A DNA stretch of 64,000 nt from Erythrobacter rubeus (GTDB lineage: Bacteria; Pseudomonadota; Alphaproteobacteria; Sphingomonadales; Sphingomonadaceae), in assembly GCF_014705715.1 (NCBI RefSeq), contig NZ_JACXLC010000001.1, positions 2,231,860-2,295,859 of the forward strand, in the 5' to 3' direction. The first letter of the stretch is position 1; every line of letters begins with the position of its first letter. This document shows positions 43,841-52,179 of this stretch, piece after piece. Under the pieces are notes generated by a model that saw nothing but the letters and a program-made list of their open reading frames with translations, was not told the DNA's origin and searched no databases. Made by a program: the position numbers and the translations under genes.

Positions 43841-43990
43841 CTACCGCAGGCCGAACCAGCGCTCCAGCAAGCCAGGCTCTTCCATCGGCCGAATACGGCC
43901 ATATTTCATCTGGCGCGTCGCTGCGTCTGTGTGCGGGCGCGGATTGGACCATTTGTCCGGCTTGCTAGAACGGATCGGAGCGCTCGTCAT
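43841..43990 (-). CDS. 49-residue conserved small basic protein
   Basis: The frame is too short for ordinary ORF lists, but the peptide has a clear pattern: a hydrophilic start, then SSKPDKWSNPRPHTD, RQMKYGRIRPMEEPGLLERWFGL, ending with Arg. I recall near-identical small proteins with KWSNPRPHTD and KYGRIRPM in sphingomonad genomes. ATG 43990 is preceded by AAGGAG at good spacing and the stop is TAG at 43841. It lies between tRNA-Trp and the symporter terminator, on the tRNA strand. The function is unknown. Confidence 0.7.
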   Translation of the reverse strand: MTSAPIRSSKPDKWSNPRPHTDAATRQMKYGRIRPMEEPGLLERWFGLR

Positions 43991-44139
43991 CTCATTGATC
44001 TCCTTGGGCTTTTGATATGTCGTTTTGCAGGGTTCAACCGCGCCAGGCTAAGTTGGTTCCCCTAAACGAGCCGATCGAGCGCACCAGGCGCACGACGAAT
44101 GGCGCGCCAAGGTTGGAGATCTAACGAATTTTTAGGAGG

Positions 44140-44215
44140 TGGCAGGGGCACAGAGACTCGAACTCTGGACCTTCGGTTTTGGAGACCGACGCTCTACCAA
44201 CTGAGCTACGCCCCT
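44140..44215 (-). tRNA. tRNA-Trp(CCA)
   Basis: On the minus strand the acceptor stem AGGGGCG pairs with TGCCCCT (one G-T), and CCA is encoded at 44140-44142. The anticodon stem TCGGT/ACCGA encloses loop CTCCAAA with anticodon CCA. The D arm (GCTCAGTTGGTAGAGC) and T arm (CAGAGTTCGAGTCTCTG) are normal. The length is 76 bases. Confidence 0.97.
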
Positions 44216-44228
44216 GCACGAGAGGCGC

Positions 44229-44257
44229 GCTTTAGCCTCGCGATTTCGGATAGGCAA
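44229..44257 (-). promoter_or_regulatory. Candidate promoter of tRNA-Trp
   Basis: On the minus strand TTGCCT (44252-44257), 17 bases, TAAAGC (44229-44234), ending 14 bases before the tRNA 5' end. It resembles the tRNA-Ser promoter boxes at 20174. Confidence 0.5.
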
Positions 44258-44358
44258 CATCTGATGCGCTCCGATCCAAACGCACACCGCTCGCTTTATC
44301 GCATCAGAGAACCAAGCCACTGGTCTGACGGGCTGCGCATGGTATCCTCAGGCTCACA

Positions 44359-45072
44359 ATGCACTCTCCGTTCAGCCCTTTGATTCCCGTGGACACCCTG
44401 CTGCTCGCCTATCGCAGCGGGATATTCCCGATGGCGGACAAGCGCGAGGACACCGATATCTTCTGGGTCGAACCGCGCGATAGGGCAATCATTCCGCTGG
44501 ACCGGCTGCATGTCTCCCGGAGCCTGCGCAAGACGCTGCACAGCGACCGGTTCACCGTCACGATCGACCGGGAGTTCGGGCAAGTGATCCGTGCCTGTTC
44601 GAAGCCGCGGCCGGGGCACCCGGAAAGCTGGATCAGCGACCGCATCATCGCCAGTTACGAGCAATTGCATAAAGCGGGCCATGCGCACTCGGTGGAATGC
44701 TGGCTTCCTGCGGAGGACGGGCAGCCTACCCTGGCAGGCGGACTTTACGGCGTCGCTTTCGATTCGGTTTTTTGCGGCGAAAGCATGTTCAGCCGCGCGA
44801 GCGACGCGAGCAAGGTCGCGCTGTGCTGGCTCGTGGCCCTGATGCGCGATGCGGGTTTCAGGTTGCTCGATTGCCAATTCATGACCGACCATCTTGCCTC
44901 GATGGGAGCCGTCGAAATGCCGCAGCGGGATTATCTCACGCTGGTATCGCAAGCCGAGTGCGAGCCGCCAAAGACGCTTGTTCAGGCGTTTGACGATCTC
45001 GTTGAAACCGCGAGCGAAGCTCACTCGTCTCCGGGAAAGCTCATCGCGCAATCCTTGACCCAGACGTCGTAG
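44359..45072 (+). CDS. aat: Leucyl/phenylalanyl-tRNA-protein transferase
   Basis: This 237-residue enzyme attaches Leu or Phe to proteins with N-terminal Lys or Arg, creating an N-degron for ClpAP. Motifs are LLLAYRSGIFPMAD, IFWVEPRDRAIIPLDRLHVSRSLRKTL, the GHPESWISDRIIASYEQLHKAGHAHSVECW block and GGLYGVAFDSVFCGESMFSRASDASKVAL. All are standard. Its 3' end overlaps the convergent DUF2155 gene by 52 bases. The aat-DUF2155-NDUFA12 neighbourhood is usual in alphaproteobacteria. Confidence 0.97.
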   Translation: MHSPFSPLIPVDTLLLAYRSGIFPMADKREDTDIFWVEPRDRAIIPLDRLHVSRSLRKTLHSDRFTVTIDREFGQVIRACSKPRPGHPESWISDRIIASYEQLHKAGHAHSVECWLPAEDGQPTLAGGLYGVAFDSVFCGESMFSRASDASKVALCWLVALMRDAGFRLLDCQFMTDHLASMGAVEMPQRDYLTLVSQAECEPPKTLVQAFDDLVETASEAHSSPGKLIAQSLTQTS

Positions 45073-45530
45073 ATCGGGTGCTCGACCACGTTGAGGCTGG
45101 GCGATTCCTTGAAGAGCCAGCCTGAAAAGACGCGGGTGTGTTCGGACGCCCGGCGGTTGCGGATATCCACCTGAACGAAAGCACCTGTTTCCTTCGGCAT
45201 TTCCCAAGGCGCAGTCCGCTCGCAGGCCGCAAGCGTCAGGATCACGGGCCCTTCTTCGACCGTTTCCCCCGGTCGCATCTCGAAATCCTGGCTCACATTA
45301 TTGCGCTTGTTCAGCAGACCGATCGTCGCCACGCGCTCGGCCATGGGCGTGGCTCCGGTTTGCGCGGGCAACGCCGCTCCATCCTCTTGGACGCCGCCCT
45401 GCCCGCTGCCGGCATCGTCCTGCGACTGGTCGATCGGCACGACCACCGTATCGCTGTCTTCCGTTTCGCTCCCGCACGCGGCGAGCGCCAGCGCGAGAGC
45501 GATTACCGAAAGCGGATGGGAAGCGCGCAT
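45021..45530 (-). CDS. DUF2155 family lipoprotein
   Basis: This 169-residue protein has a lipobox at LAAC (Cys19) after a hydrophobic signal (PLSVIALALALAA). An acidic linker is followed by the DUF2155 domain from about residue 75: GLLNKRNNVSQDFEMRPGETVEEGPVILTLAACERTAPWEMPKETGAFVQV, then FSGWLFKESPSLNVVEHPIYDVWVKDC. The CxxP-like Cys pair (ACER and KDCAMS) may be disulphide-linked. The role is unknown, but it is conserved next to the NDUFA12 gene. I chose ATG 45530 for the signal peptide; the frame runs much further upstream without meaning. Confidence 0.9.
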   Translation of the reverse strand: MRASHPLSVIALALALAACGSETEDSDTVVVPIDQSQDDAGSGQGGVQEDGAALPAQTGATPMAERVATIGLLNKRNNVSQDFEMRPGETVEEGPVILTLAACERTAPWEMPKETGAFVQVDIRNRRASEHTRVFSGWLFKESPSLNVVEHPIYDVWVKDCAMSFPGDE

Positions 45531-45540
45531 GGTCAGCCTG

Positions 45541-45963
45541 TCAGCCTTCGGGCGACCATGCCTCGTAATCGCCATCGGCGCGGGCGCGTTTGCCGCCGCG
45601 TTCAAGCGCGCCCTGCGGGCGATACGCTTGCGCGGTGCCGGTGGCATTGGGGGTATAATCGACCTCCCAGATTTTCGCGGGCGGCAGATTGCTTTCGGGA
45701 ACATCGTCGAACGCTCCGTGCAGCCAGCCGTGCCATTCGGAAGGCACTCGGCTCGCATCGTTTGCACCGTTATAGATCACCCAGCGTTTTTCGTTCTGAG
45801 TGTAGGAGCCGGTCGATTTGCCGGTGTCCTTGGCTTTCTTGCGATAATATTTGTTGCCCAGCGCATCGGTGCCGACATGCTCGCCGCCAACCCGCTTTGC
45901 CCACCAGTGCGTGCCCAGCGTCGCGCCGTCCCACCAGGTGAAGATTTTTCCGAAGATTCCCAT
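45541..45963 (-). CDS. NDUFA12-type NADH:ubiquinone oxidoreductase accessory subunit
   Basis: This 140-residue accessory subunit of complex I is found in alphaproteobacteria and mitochondria (17.2 kDa/B17.2 family). It contains FTWWDGATLGTHWWAKRVGGEHVGTDALGNKYYRKK, EKRWVIYNGANDASRVPSEWHGWLHGAFDDVP and the C-terminal ANATGT-like TPNATGTAQAYRPQGAL. All regions of the family are present. Start 45963 is just after a 39-codon non-family extension. It lies 10 bases upstream of the DUF2155 gene and is likely co-transcribed; the nuo genes are elsewhere. Confidence 0.95.
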   Translation of the reverse strand: MGIFGKIFTWWDGATLGTHWWAKRVGGEHVGTDALGNKYYRKKAKDTGKSTGSYTQNEKRWVIYNGANDASRVPSEWHGWLHGAFDDVPESNLPPAKIWEVDYTPNATGTAQAYRPQGALERGGKRARADGDYEAWSPEG

Positions 45964-46051
45964 GGCCGGGCGATTAGCCGAATTGGCCGTGCCCGCCAAG
46001 CCGGGTTTTGCCCATCCGCTTGCAAATCCGGCTGCGCTGCGCCGGGCCGCG

Positions 46052-46588
46052 TCAGGGGATGGTGTAGATGACCTCGTCACCCGGTTCGATGCCTAGCTCC
46101 GCCGCTCGCCCTGCCACCAGTTCGAGCACTGCGGAGGTCAGCCCGCTCGAAGGGACGGAATCCGTCGAATAGGGAACAGTGTTGGCGGCGATATTGGTGA
46201 TTTTCCCGTCTGTGCCGATGAAGATGATGTCGAGCGACATCGGTGTATTCTTCATCCAGAAACTGCGCGCCTGCGGGGTGTAGCTTGGGAAAAGCATCCC
46301 TTCGTTCTCGCCCATTTCGGTGCGGAACATGAGGCCTTTCGCCTGTTCCTCTGCCGAAGCGGCGACTTCGACGCGGAAAGGATGGCGCTCCTCGCCGCTG
46401 ACGACCTCGACATCGATCACTTCGAGCCCGGACACGGGATGGCGGTCGATAGCGGTTTCGGCCGGCGGAGCGGCTTGAGTCTCCTCGGCAGCGCCAACGG
46501 GCGCGCACGCAGCGGCCAGCATCGCGGCCCCGCCAAGAGCCCCGAAAAGGGCGCGACGAAGAATGCGGAGAATAGTGTTAAAAGCCAT
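46052..46588 (-). CDS. DUF192 family exported protein
   Basis: This 178-residue protein has a hydrophobic signal ending in LAAAC (Cys28), so it may be a lipoprotein. The DUF192 domain is RHPFRVEVAASAEEQAKGLMFRTEMGENEGMLFPSYTPQARSFWMKNTPMSLDIIFIGTDGKITNIAANTVP, the full family signature. It ends LGIEPGDEVIYTIP. The function is unknown. Its start overlaps the end of recX by 11 bases, so the two are probably coupled. It lies 88 bases upstream of the NDUFA12 gene. Confidence 0.93.
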   Translation of the reverse strand: MAFNTILRILRRALFGALGGAAMLAAACAPVGAAEETQAAPPAETAIDRHPVSGLEVIDVEVVSGEERHPFRVEVAASAEEQAKGLMFRTEMGENEGMLFPSYTPQARSFWMKNTPMSLDIIFIGTDGKITNIAANTVPYSTDSVPSSGLTSAVLELVAGRAAELGIEPGDEVIYTIP

Positions 46589-47252
46589 AATGTCCCTCAT
46601 TGTCCTCATCGTCCCGCGCTTCGGCCAGCCACTCTTCGACATCCTCCGCATTGGCTGCATCGAGGATGAACCGCACGTGCTCATACTGGTGGCCCGCGCG
46701 CAGCATGGCGGCAACCTGTTTCTCGCGGGTCTTTCGCTGCGCGTCCAGATCCTCGCTCTCGTCATCCGGGTCGGCGGCCCGCCCAAACGGGCCGAAGCGC
46801 CGCTTCGTTGCCAGCATGATGGCAGCTTCGCGGCATCTGTATTCGCCCGGCGCATTGTCTTCGCGCACGGTCTCTTCGACGCCCGCAGCCCACAGCGCCT
46901 GTTCGACGCGCCGGGCGCCGTAGCCGCGCGCGGTCAGATCGCGGGTTTTCATCCGGGCATAGGCATCGTCATCGACATAGCCGAGCTCGATCAGGCGGGT
47001 GACCAGGCCCGTGATATTGAGATCGCGCGTGCGCCCGTCCTCATCCTCGGCAACGCCGCGCTCACGGACCTTGCGGGCGAGATACCCTTCCAGCTTCGCC
47101 CCGGTGGTCGCAAAGCGGGCGGCGTAAGACAGCGCGAGGTCGCGCAGCAGCGAATCGTCGAGAGGGCGCGATTTCTTGCGCTTGCGAGCGGATTTGCCAT
47201 CCAAGCTCGGCCTGCCGCAATCGCGACTATCTGGTGACGAATTCGTACCCAT
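46578..47252 (-). CDS. recX: RecX family regulatory protein
   Basis: This 224-residue protein is related to RecX, a modulator of RecA filaments. Its helical repeats are visible: LALSYAARFATTGAKLEGYLARKVRERG, then LGYVDDDAYARMKTRDLTARGYGARRVEQALWAAGV and ATKRRFGPFG. The basic N-terminus (SARKRKKSR) is typical of alphaproteobacterial members. It is not next to recA here. It is divergent from the acyl-AMP ligase gene. Confidence 0.85.
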   Translation of the reverse strand: MGTNSSPDSRDCGRPSLDGKSARKRKKSRPLDDSLLRDLALSYAARFATTGAKLEGYLARKVRERGVAEDEDGRTRDLNITGLVTRLIELGYVDDDAYARMKTRDLTARGYGARRVEQALWAAGVEETVREDNAPGEYRCREAAIMLATKRRFGPFGRAADPDDESEDLDAQRKTREKQVAAMLRAGHQYEHVRFILDAANAEDVEEWLAEARDDEDNEGHYGF

Positions 47253-47350
47253 TGTAACTTTTTCGCCTTATTCGTGCCACACTCGTTATCAAATGGAAAA
47301 GAGTGGATCGCTCTTGGCGCGCAAGCCATGGGCGTAATGGGACATAATAG

Positions 47351-47368
47351 AGCGCGGACAACCGCGCT
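47351..47368. repeat. Hairpin in the leader of the acyl-AMP ligase gene
   Basis: AGCGCGG (47351-47357), ACAA, CCGCGCT (47362-47368): a perfect 7-bp stem, 27 bases before the ATG. CATAAT at 47343 is a possible -10 box just before it, so the hairpin may be at the very 5' end of the mRNA. Confidence 0.45.
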
Positions 47369-47395
47369 GCAAATAACGGGTATCGCTGAAGAAAA

Positions 47396-49147
47396 ATGAG
47401 GGACGACGCTTTGACGCCGACACCAAATGATTGCGATTTGCCGCGCATTCGCGCCCAGTTCGATACGTTTGGCGAAGCGATAGATTACGCTGCGCGGAGC
47501 AAAAAGGGCCTGAATTTCCACGATATGCGTGGACAACTTTCGCGGGTCTATCCTTATTCCGAGATGCGCGAAGACGCGCTGGTCATGGCGCGCCGCCTGA
47601 TCGCCTTCGGGATCAAGCCGAAGGACCGGGTCGCGCTGATCGCGGAAACCGCGCCTGAATTCGCCAGCCTGTTTTGCGCCTGCATTTATGCCGGCGCCTG
47701 GCCCGTGCCTCTTCCGCTGCCCACGTCGTTCGGAGGCAAGGACAGCTATATCGATCAGCTTGCCGTGCAGCTCGGCAGCTCGGATCCGGCGATCCTGATC
47801 TATCCCGAAGAAATCGGCGAAATGGCCGCTGCTGCCGCCGCCAAGCAGGGGTGCCACGGAGAAAGCTGGCAGGATTTTGCCACGCGCGAGGCGCCCGATT
47901 GCGACCTGCCGGAGATGAGCTCGGACGATATCTGCTATCTGCAATATTCCAGCGGATCGACCCGTTTTCCGACCGGTGTTGCGGTGACGCACAAGGCGCT
48001 GCTGCACAATCTCTACGGCCATGCCGTTTCCATGGATCTCGGCAATGACAATCGCTGCGTTAGCTGGCTGCCGTGGTATCATGACATGGGCCTTGTCGGG
48101 TGCTTCCTGTCGCTGATCGCAAATCAGTTTTCGGTCGATCTGCTCAAACCGGATGCGTTTGCGCGCCGCCCCCTTGCCTGGCTCGACATGATCAGCCGCA
48201 ATCCGGGGCGTACGGTCTCCTATTCGCCGACATTCGGGTACGACATCTGCGCCCGCCGGATATCGAGCCAGTCGAATGTCGCCGAAAGGTTCGACCTGTC
48301 GCGCTGGCGGATCGCAGGCAACGGCGCGGACATGATCCGGCCCGATGTCATGCAGAGCTTCGTCAATGCCTTCAGCGAAGCCGGGTTCAAGGCCAGCGCT
48401 TTCACCCCGTCCTACGGCCTTGCCGAAGCGGTTCTGGCCGTCACCGTCATGCCGCCGGGCGAAGGCATCCGTGTCGAACTGGTCGAAGAAGAGCGTCTGT
48501 CGGGCACGCCGCGTGATATTTCGCGCCCGGCGCGCTACCGCGCGATCGTCAATTGCGGCAAGGCCCTGCCCGATATGGAAGTGCGTATCTGCGGCGAGGA
48601 CGGCAATGCCCGCGGCGACCACCAGATCGGCAAGGTCTGGTGCCGCGGGCCAAGCGTCATGCATTCCTATTTCCGCAACGAGGAAGCCACCAAGGACTGC
48701 CTGGTGCCTGACAAAGACGGAAAAGGTGACTGGCTCGATACTGGTGACATGGGATATCTCGCCGATGGTTACCTGTTCATCGTCGGCCGGGCGAAGGACA
48801 TGATCATCATCAACGGCAAGAACCACTGGCCTCAAGATATCGAATGGGCGGTTGAGCAATTGCCGGGCTTCAACCACGGCGACATCGCCGCTTTCTCGGT
48901 CGAGACCGAAGGCGGGGAAGAAGCGCCAGCAGTGCTGGTCCATTGCCGCGTTGCCGACCCGGTCGAGCGCGCGAAGCTGCGCGAACAGATTTCCGACAAG
49001 GTCCGCTCGGTCACGGGTATGAGCTGCGTCGTGGAACTGGTCCCGCCGCGCACGCTCCCGCGCACATCTTCTGGCAAGCTCAGCCGGGCGAAGGCGAAAA
49101 AGCTGTATCTTTCAGGCGAGATCGTGCCACTCGATCTGGCGGCATAG
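47396..49147 (+). CDS. Fatty acyl-AMP ligase (FAAL/FadD-like)
   Basis: This 583-residue adenylate-forming enzyme has AMP-binding core motif YLQYSSGSTRFPTGVAVTHKALLHNL, SWLPWYHDMGLVGCFLSLIAN (typical of FAALs), YGLAEAVLAVTVMP, WLDTGDMGYLADGYLFIVGRAKDMIIINGKNHWPQDIE and the end LPRTSSGKLSRAKAKKLYLSGE. The NHWPQDIE and YHDMGL signatures match FAALs that load fatty acids onto carrier proteins rather than CoA. No acyl carrier protein, PKS or sphingolipid synthase is adjacent, so its partner is elsewhere. It runs divergently from recX. Confidence 0.9.
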   Translation: MRDDALTPTPNDCDLPRIRAQFDTFGEAIDYAARSKKGLNFHDMRGQLSRVYPYSEMREDALVMARRLIAFGIKPKDRVALIAETAPEFASLFCACIYAGAWPVPLPLPTSFGGKDSYIDQLAVQLGSSDPAILIYPEEIGEMAAAAAAKQGCHGESWQDFATREAPDCDLPEMSSDDICYLQYSSGSTRFPTGVAVTHKALLHNLYGHAVSMDLGNDNRCVSWLPWYHDMGLVGCFLSLIANQFSVDLLKPDAFARRPLAWLDMISRNPGRTVSYSPTFGYDICARRISSQSNVAERFDLSRWRIAGNGADMIRPDVMQSFVNAFSEAGFKASAFTPSYGLAEAVLAVTVMPPGEGIRVELVEEERLSGTPRDISRPARYRAIVNCGKALPDMEVRICGEDGNARGDHQIGKVWCRGPSVMHSYFRNEEATKDCLVPDKDGKGDWLDTGDMGYLADGYLFIVGRAKDMIIINGKNHWPQDIEWAVEQLPGFNHGDIAAFSVETEGGEEAPAVLVHCRVADPVERAKLREQISDKVRSVTGMSCVVELVPPRTLPRTSSGKLSRAKAKKLYLSGEIVPLDLAA

Positions 49148-49169
49148 ACCTCAATTCTCTGACCAGGCT

Positions 49170-50726
49170 CTACTCGGTCCGCAATTGACCCCATTGCGCG
49201 CGCAGGGGTCCTGTGCCCGGTCGCACTTCGACGTCTACGCCGCGGCTCGACAGGATCTCGGCCGCTGCCGATGCGCTTTCAGCCTCACCCGTGAGGACGA
49301 TGGGAATTTCGATCCGTGTCGCCGCCCATTCTATGATTTCGAGCGCGCGCGTGCCTGCCAAGGTTGGTCCATTGGTGTCGAACGGTATCTCCGCCGGCAA
49401 CGCGCCAGCGGGCGGTAGCAGCTCGACGGTCCATTCCGGCTCGGTGCGAGCGATGCGCTCTTCCAATGCGCGGTAGACGGCGAGATTGGCATCCTCGAGC
49501 CGCTCTGCACGCACGAGAGCGCGCCGCCTCGTGCGGTCGATCAAAACGTCGCTCTCCGGCACGCCTGCGACCAGAGCCAGCCGCTGAGCAAGGTCCTCTG
49601 CTCGCTCAGTCGCCGCCGCCTCCTCGCTTGCCCGCGCCGCCGATAATTGCGCCTGTTCCGCCGCGCTGGCGCTGGTGCCGACCTGATACTGGGTGAGCGA
49701 CAATTCGACCGGACGATCAAGGCGGCTCGCCAATGCCCGCTCGATCTCTCCCTCTGCCTCGGCCAGCAGAGTGGGTGTCAGCATAGTCGCGCTGACTGAC
49801 AGCGGCTCTGTTCCGAATTCGATATCCAGCGCGTCGATGAGCGAGCGATTGTCGAATTTTTCCTGTATCTCCGCCCGTACGATCCGCTGCGCATTGGTCT
49901 GCCACGCGATTTGCTGCAGCGAGAAGGCGAGCGGGATCGCCAGACCGATAAAGACCGAGGCAACCGCGATGTTCTGAAACACGGTGTTGCGCGTGCTCAG
50001 CGTCGTCTTGAACCCGTAAAGCCGCGCCATGCCCCATGCCGTGAGCGCGATGGTGATGAGGTTGGTTACGTAGAGCAGCAACGCGCCGGAGAAGACCGTC
50101 CAGTTCCATGTCGCAAGGCCAAAGCCGACCACCGCCAGCGGCGGCATCAAGGCGGTGGCGATCGCCACACCGACAATCGTGCCCTCGCGCCCGCGGATCA
50201 TCGCATAGGCACCGGCGAGCGCGGAAAAGAGCGCAACGAACAGGTCGAACAGGTTCGGCTGCGTGCGCGCGGCGATCTCAGGCGTGATCGTCTGGATCGG
50301 CGACATGTACACGAGCAGCGCGGTCAGCCCGATACCCATCGCGCTGCCATAGGCAAGGCTCCGCGCGGATTGCTTGAGCCACTGGTAATCGCCAATCGCC
50401 AACGCGAAGCCCAGTCCCATGATCGGCCCCATCAAAGGCGACAATAGCATGGCGCCGATGACCACTGCCGGCGATGACAGCAGCAGGCCGAGCACCGCGA
50501 TACCGGCGCTCATCGCCGTCATGAACAGATAGCGTTCGGAAAGCAGGCAGTCCTCTCTGCGCTTTTCGATCACTTCGGCCTGGTTGACCGTACCCACCAC
50601 ATCGCGCAGCCACCAACGGCGCCAACTGAACACGACGCTGCCGAAAGTGGAGCCCTGCGGTTTGACTTCCGTTGTCGCTTTTTCCTCGCTCGCTGAGGGC
50701 GCAGAGGGGGTACTGGTTTCGCTCAC
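49170..50726 (-). CDS. DUF389 family multi-span membrane protein
   Basis: This is a 518-residue membrane protein. The N-terminal cytoplasmic segment (VVEKRREDCLLSERYLFMTAMSAGIAVLGLLLSSPAVVIGAMLLSPLMGPIMGLGFALAIGDY) is the DUF389 core, with SPAVVIGAMLLSPLMGPI the diagnostic motif. About seven membrane helices follow to residue ~270. The rest is a soluble domain with repeated coiled-coil-like and BON-like parts (EALEERIARTEPEWTVELLPPAG; VEVRPGTGPLRAQWGQLRTE). Function unknown. It is divergent from the TelA-XpaC operon and convergent with the FAAL gene. Confidence 0.9.
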   Translation of the reverse strand: MSETSTPSAPSASEEKATTEVKPQGSTFGSVVFSWRRWWLRDVVGTVNQAEVIEKRREDCLLSERYLFMTAMSAGIAVLGLLLSSPAVVIGAMLLSPLMGPIMGLGFALAIGDYQWLKQSARSLAYGSAMGIGLTALLVYMSPIQTITPEIAARTQPNLFDLFVALFSALAGAYAMIRGREGTIVGVAIATALMPPLAVVGFGLATWNWTVFSGALLLYVTNLITIALTAWGMARLYGFKTTLSTRNTVFQNIAVASVFIGLAIPLAFSLQQIAWQTNAQRIVRAEIQEKFDNRSLIDALDIEFGTEPLSVSATMLTPTLLAEAEGEIERALASRLDRPVELSLTQYQVGTSASAAEQAQLSAARASEEAAATERAEDLAQRLALVAGVPESDVLIDRTRRRALVRAERLEDANLAVYRALEERIARTEPEWTVELLPPAGALPAEIPFDTNGPTLAGTRALEIIEWAATRIEIPIVLTGEAESASAAAEILSSRGVDVEVRPGTGPLRAQWGQLRTE

Positions 50727-50854
50727 GATCGGTCTTTATCCCGTCTTTGGGGCTTGGAAATTCCCGGCTATTTACGAGCCTTTGAAACCGATGGATAGCA
50801 CAATCGCAAATCGTTGGATCGGCGGCGCCAAACGCGCTAGCGTGGGCCGAAATC

Positions 50855-50883
50855 TTGAAAGCCGTGTTTTAGATCACTAATAC
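50855..50883 (+). promoter_or_regulatory. Promoter of the telA operon
   Basis: TTGAAA (50855-50860), 17 bases, TAATAC (50878-50883). Both boxes are close to the sigma-70 consensus. Start near 50890, about 57 bases before the telA ATG at 50947. Confidence 0.65.
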
Positions 50884-50946
50884 AGTAGGAATATCAGGGC
50901 CGCGTAAGATCAGGCAAGCGCGCGCATGAGGGAGCAGACAACAAGC

Positions 50947-52179
50947 ATGAGCACCGAAATGACACCGGAGACAAAGACCGCCGCGCCAACGAAAACGGCC
51001 ACCGATTTCGAATTGACGCCGCCCGATCCCGTGCCAGAGGTTGCTCCGGAAAAGGCGGCCGGGCTAGTTCCGGTATCCTCGGAGCAGAAATCGAAGCTCG
51101 ACACAAAAGTCGATGCCTTCGTGACCGATCTCGTTTCCGTCGATGCCAATTCGCCCGCATTCGGTGAAAAGGTCGATCAGATCACGCGCATGGGCCAGGA
51201 GCAGATCCGCGCCGCCGCCGCGCATTCCAATCGCTTCCTCGATCGCCCGGTACGTGCGATGGATGCCGACAGCAGTGTTGGCAGCGACCTTGCCGAATTG
51301 CGCCGCACAGTCGAAGATCTCGATCCCGGTCGCAAGAACAAGCTGCTGACCCCGCGCAAGCTGTTCGGCATCATCCCCTTCGGCAACAAGCTGAAGAACT
51401 ATTTCGACAGCTACACCTCCGCGCAGGGCCATATCCAAGCGATTCTCGAGCGGCTCGAAGGCGGCAAGAAGGAACTGCACCTCGACAATGCCGCGATCGA
51501 TACCGAACGCGCGAAATTGTGGGAGGCGATGGGCGAGCTGGAACAGATGATCCACATCGCCAAGACGCTCGACGAGCGGCTTGAGCAGAAAGCGCTCGAA
51601 CTCGATTCCAGCGATCCCGAAAAGGCTAAGGCACTGCGTGAAAGCGCGCTGTTCTACGTCCGCCAGCGCACGCAGGACCTGCTGACGCAGATGGCGGTGA
51701 GCGTTCAGGGCTATCTGGCGCTAGATCTGGTGAAAAAGAACAATGTCGAACTGGTGAAAGGCGTCGACCGCGCGAGCACCACCACGGTGGGTGCGCTGCG
51801 CACCGCTGTCACCGTAGCGCAGGCGATGACGAACCAGAAACTGGTGCTGCAGCAGATCACGTCGCTCAACCAGACGACCACTGACATCATCGATTCCACC
51901 AGCACGCTTTTGCGCGAGCAGACCGCGCAGATTCACGAGCAGGCCGCTTCCTCCACGATTCCGCTGGAGACGCTGCAGCGCGCCTTTCAGAATATCTACG
52001 ATACGATGGACGAGGTCGACGATTTCAAGGTTCGCGCGCTGCAAAGCATGAAGCAGACCGTGAACGTCCTCACCGACGAGGTGGAGAAGTCCAAAGGCTA
52101 TATCGCCCGCGCCGAAGGTCAGGCCCAGGCTCAGGCCAAGGTCGCCTCCGAACCATCGCTGCTGGCGCTCGATAACTGA
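50947..52179 (+). CDS. TelA family toxic-anion resistance protein
   Basis: This protein of about 410 residues is from the TelA/KlaA family, first linked to tellurite resistance but more broadly to membrane stress. It is helical and coiled-coil rich, with typical segments IPFGNKLKNYFDSYTSAQGHIQAILERLEGGKKELHLDNAAID, YLALDLVKKNNVELVKGVDRASTTTVGALRTAVTVAQAMTNQKLVLQQI and AASSTIPLETLQRAFQNIYDTMDEVDDFK. Start 50947 has GGGAG ahead of it; an ATG at 50926 is in frame but less likely. It overlaps the XpaC gene (TGATG). No tellurium genes (terZDE) are nearby. Confidence 0.93.
   Translation: MSTEMTPETKTAAPTKTATDFELTPPDPVPEVAPEKAAGLVPVSSEQKSKLDTKVDAFVTDLVSVDANSPAFGEKVDQITRMGQEQIRAAAAHSNRFLDRPVRAMDADSSVGSDLAELRRTVEDLDPGRKNKLLTPRKLFGIIPFGNKLKNYFDSYTSAQGHIQAILERLEGGKKELHLDNAAIDTERAKLWEAMGELEQMIHIAKTLDERLEQKALELDSSDPEKAKALRESALFYVRQRTQDLLTQMAVSVQGYLALDLVKKNNVELVKGVDRASTTTVGALRTAVTVAQAMTNQKLVLQQITSLNQTTTDIIDSTSTLLREQTAQIHEQAASSTIPLETLQRAFQNIYDTMDEVDDFKVRALQSMKQTVNVLTDEVEKSKGYIARAEGQAQAQAKVASEPSLLALDN

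Noticed and set aside
42129..43952. 607-codon minus-strand ORF opposite the symporter gene
   Set aside because: Antisense shadow of a clear membrane transporter; Arg/His/Gln-rich composition.
46991..48943. 650-codon minus-strand ORF running from recX into the acyl-AMP ligase
   Set aside because: Shadow of FAAL; the start and composition are unlike a real protein.
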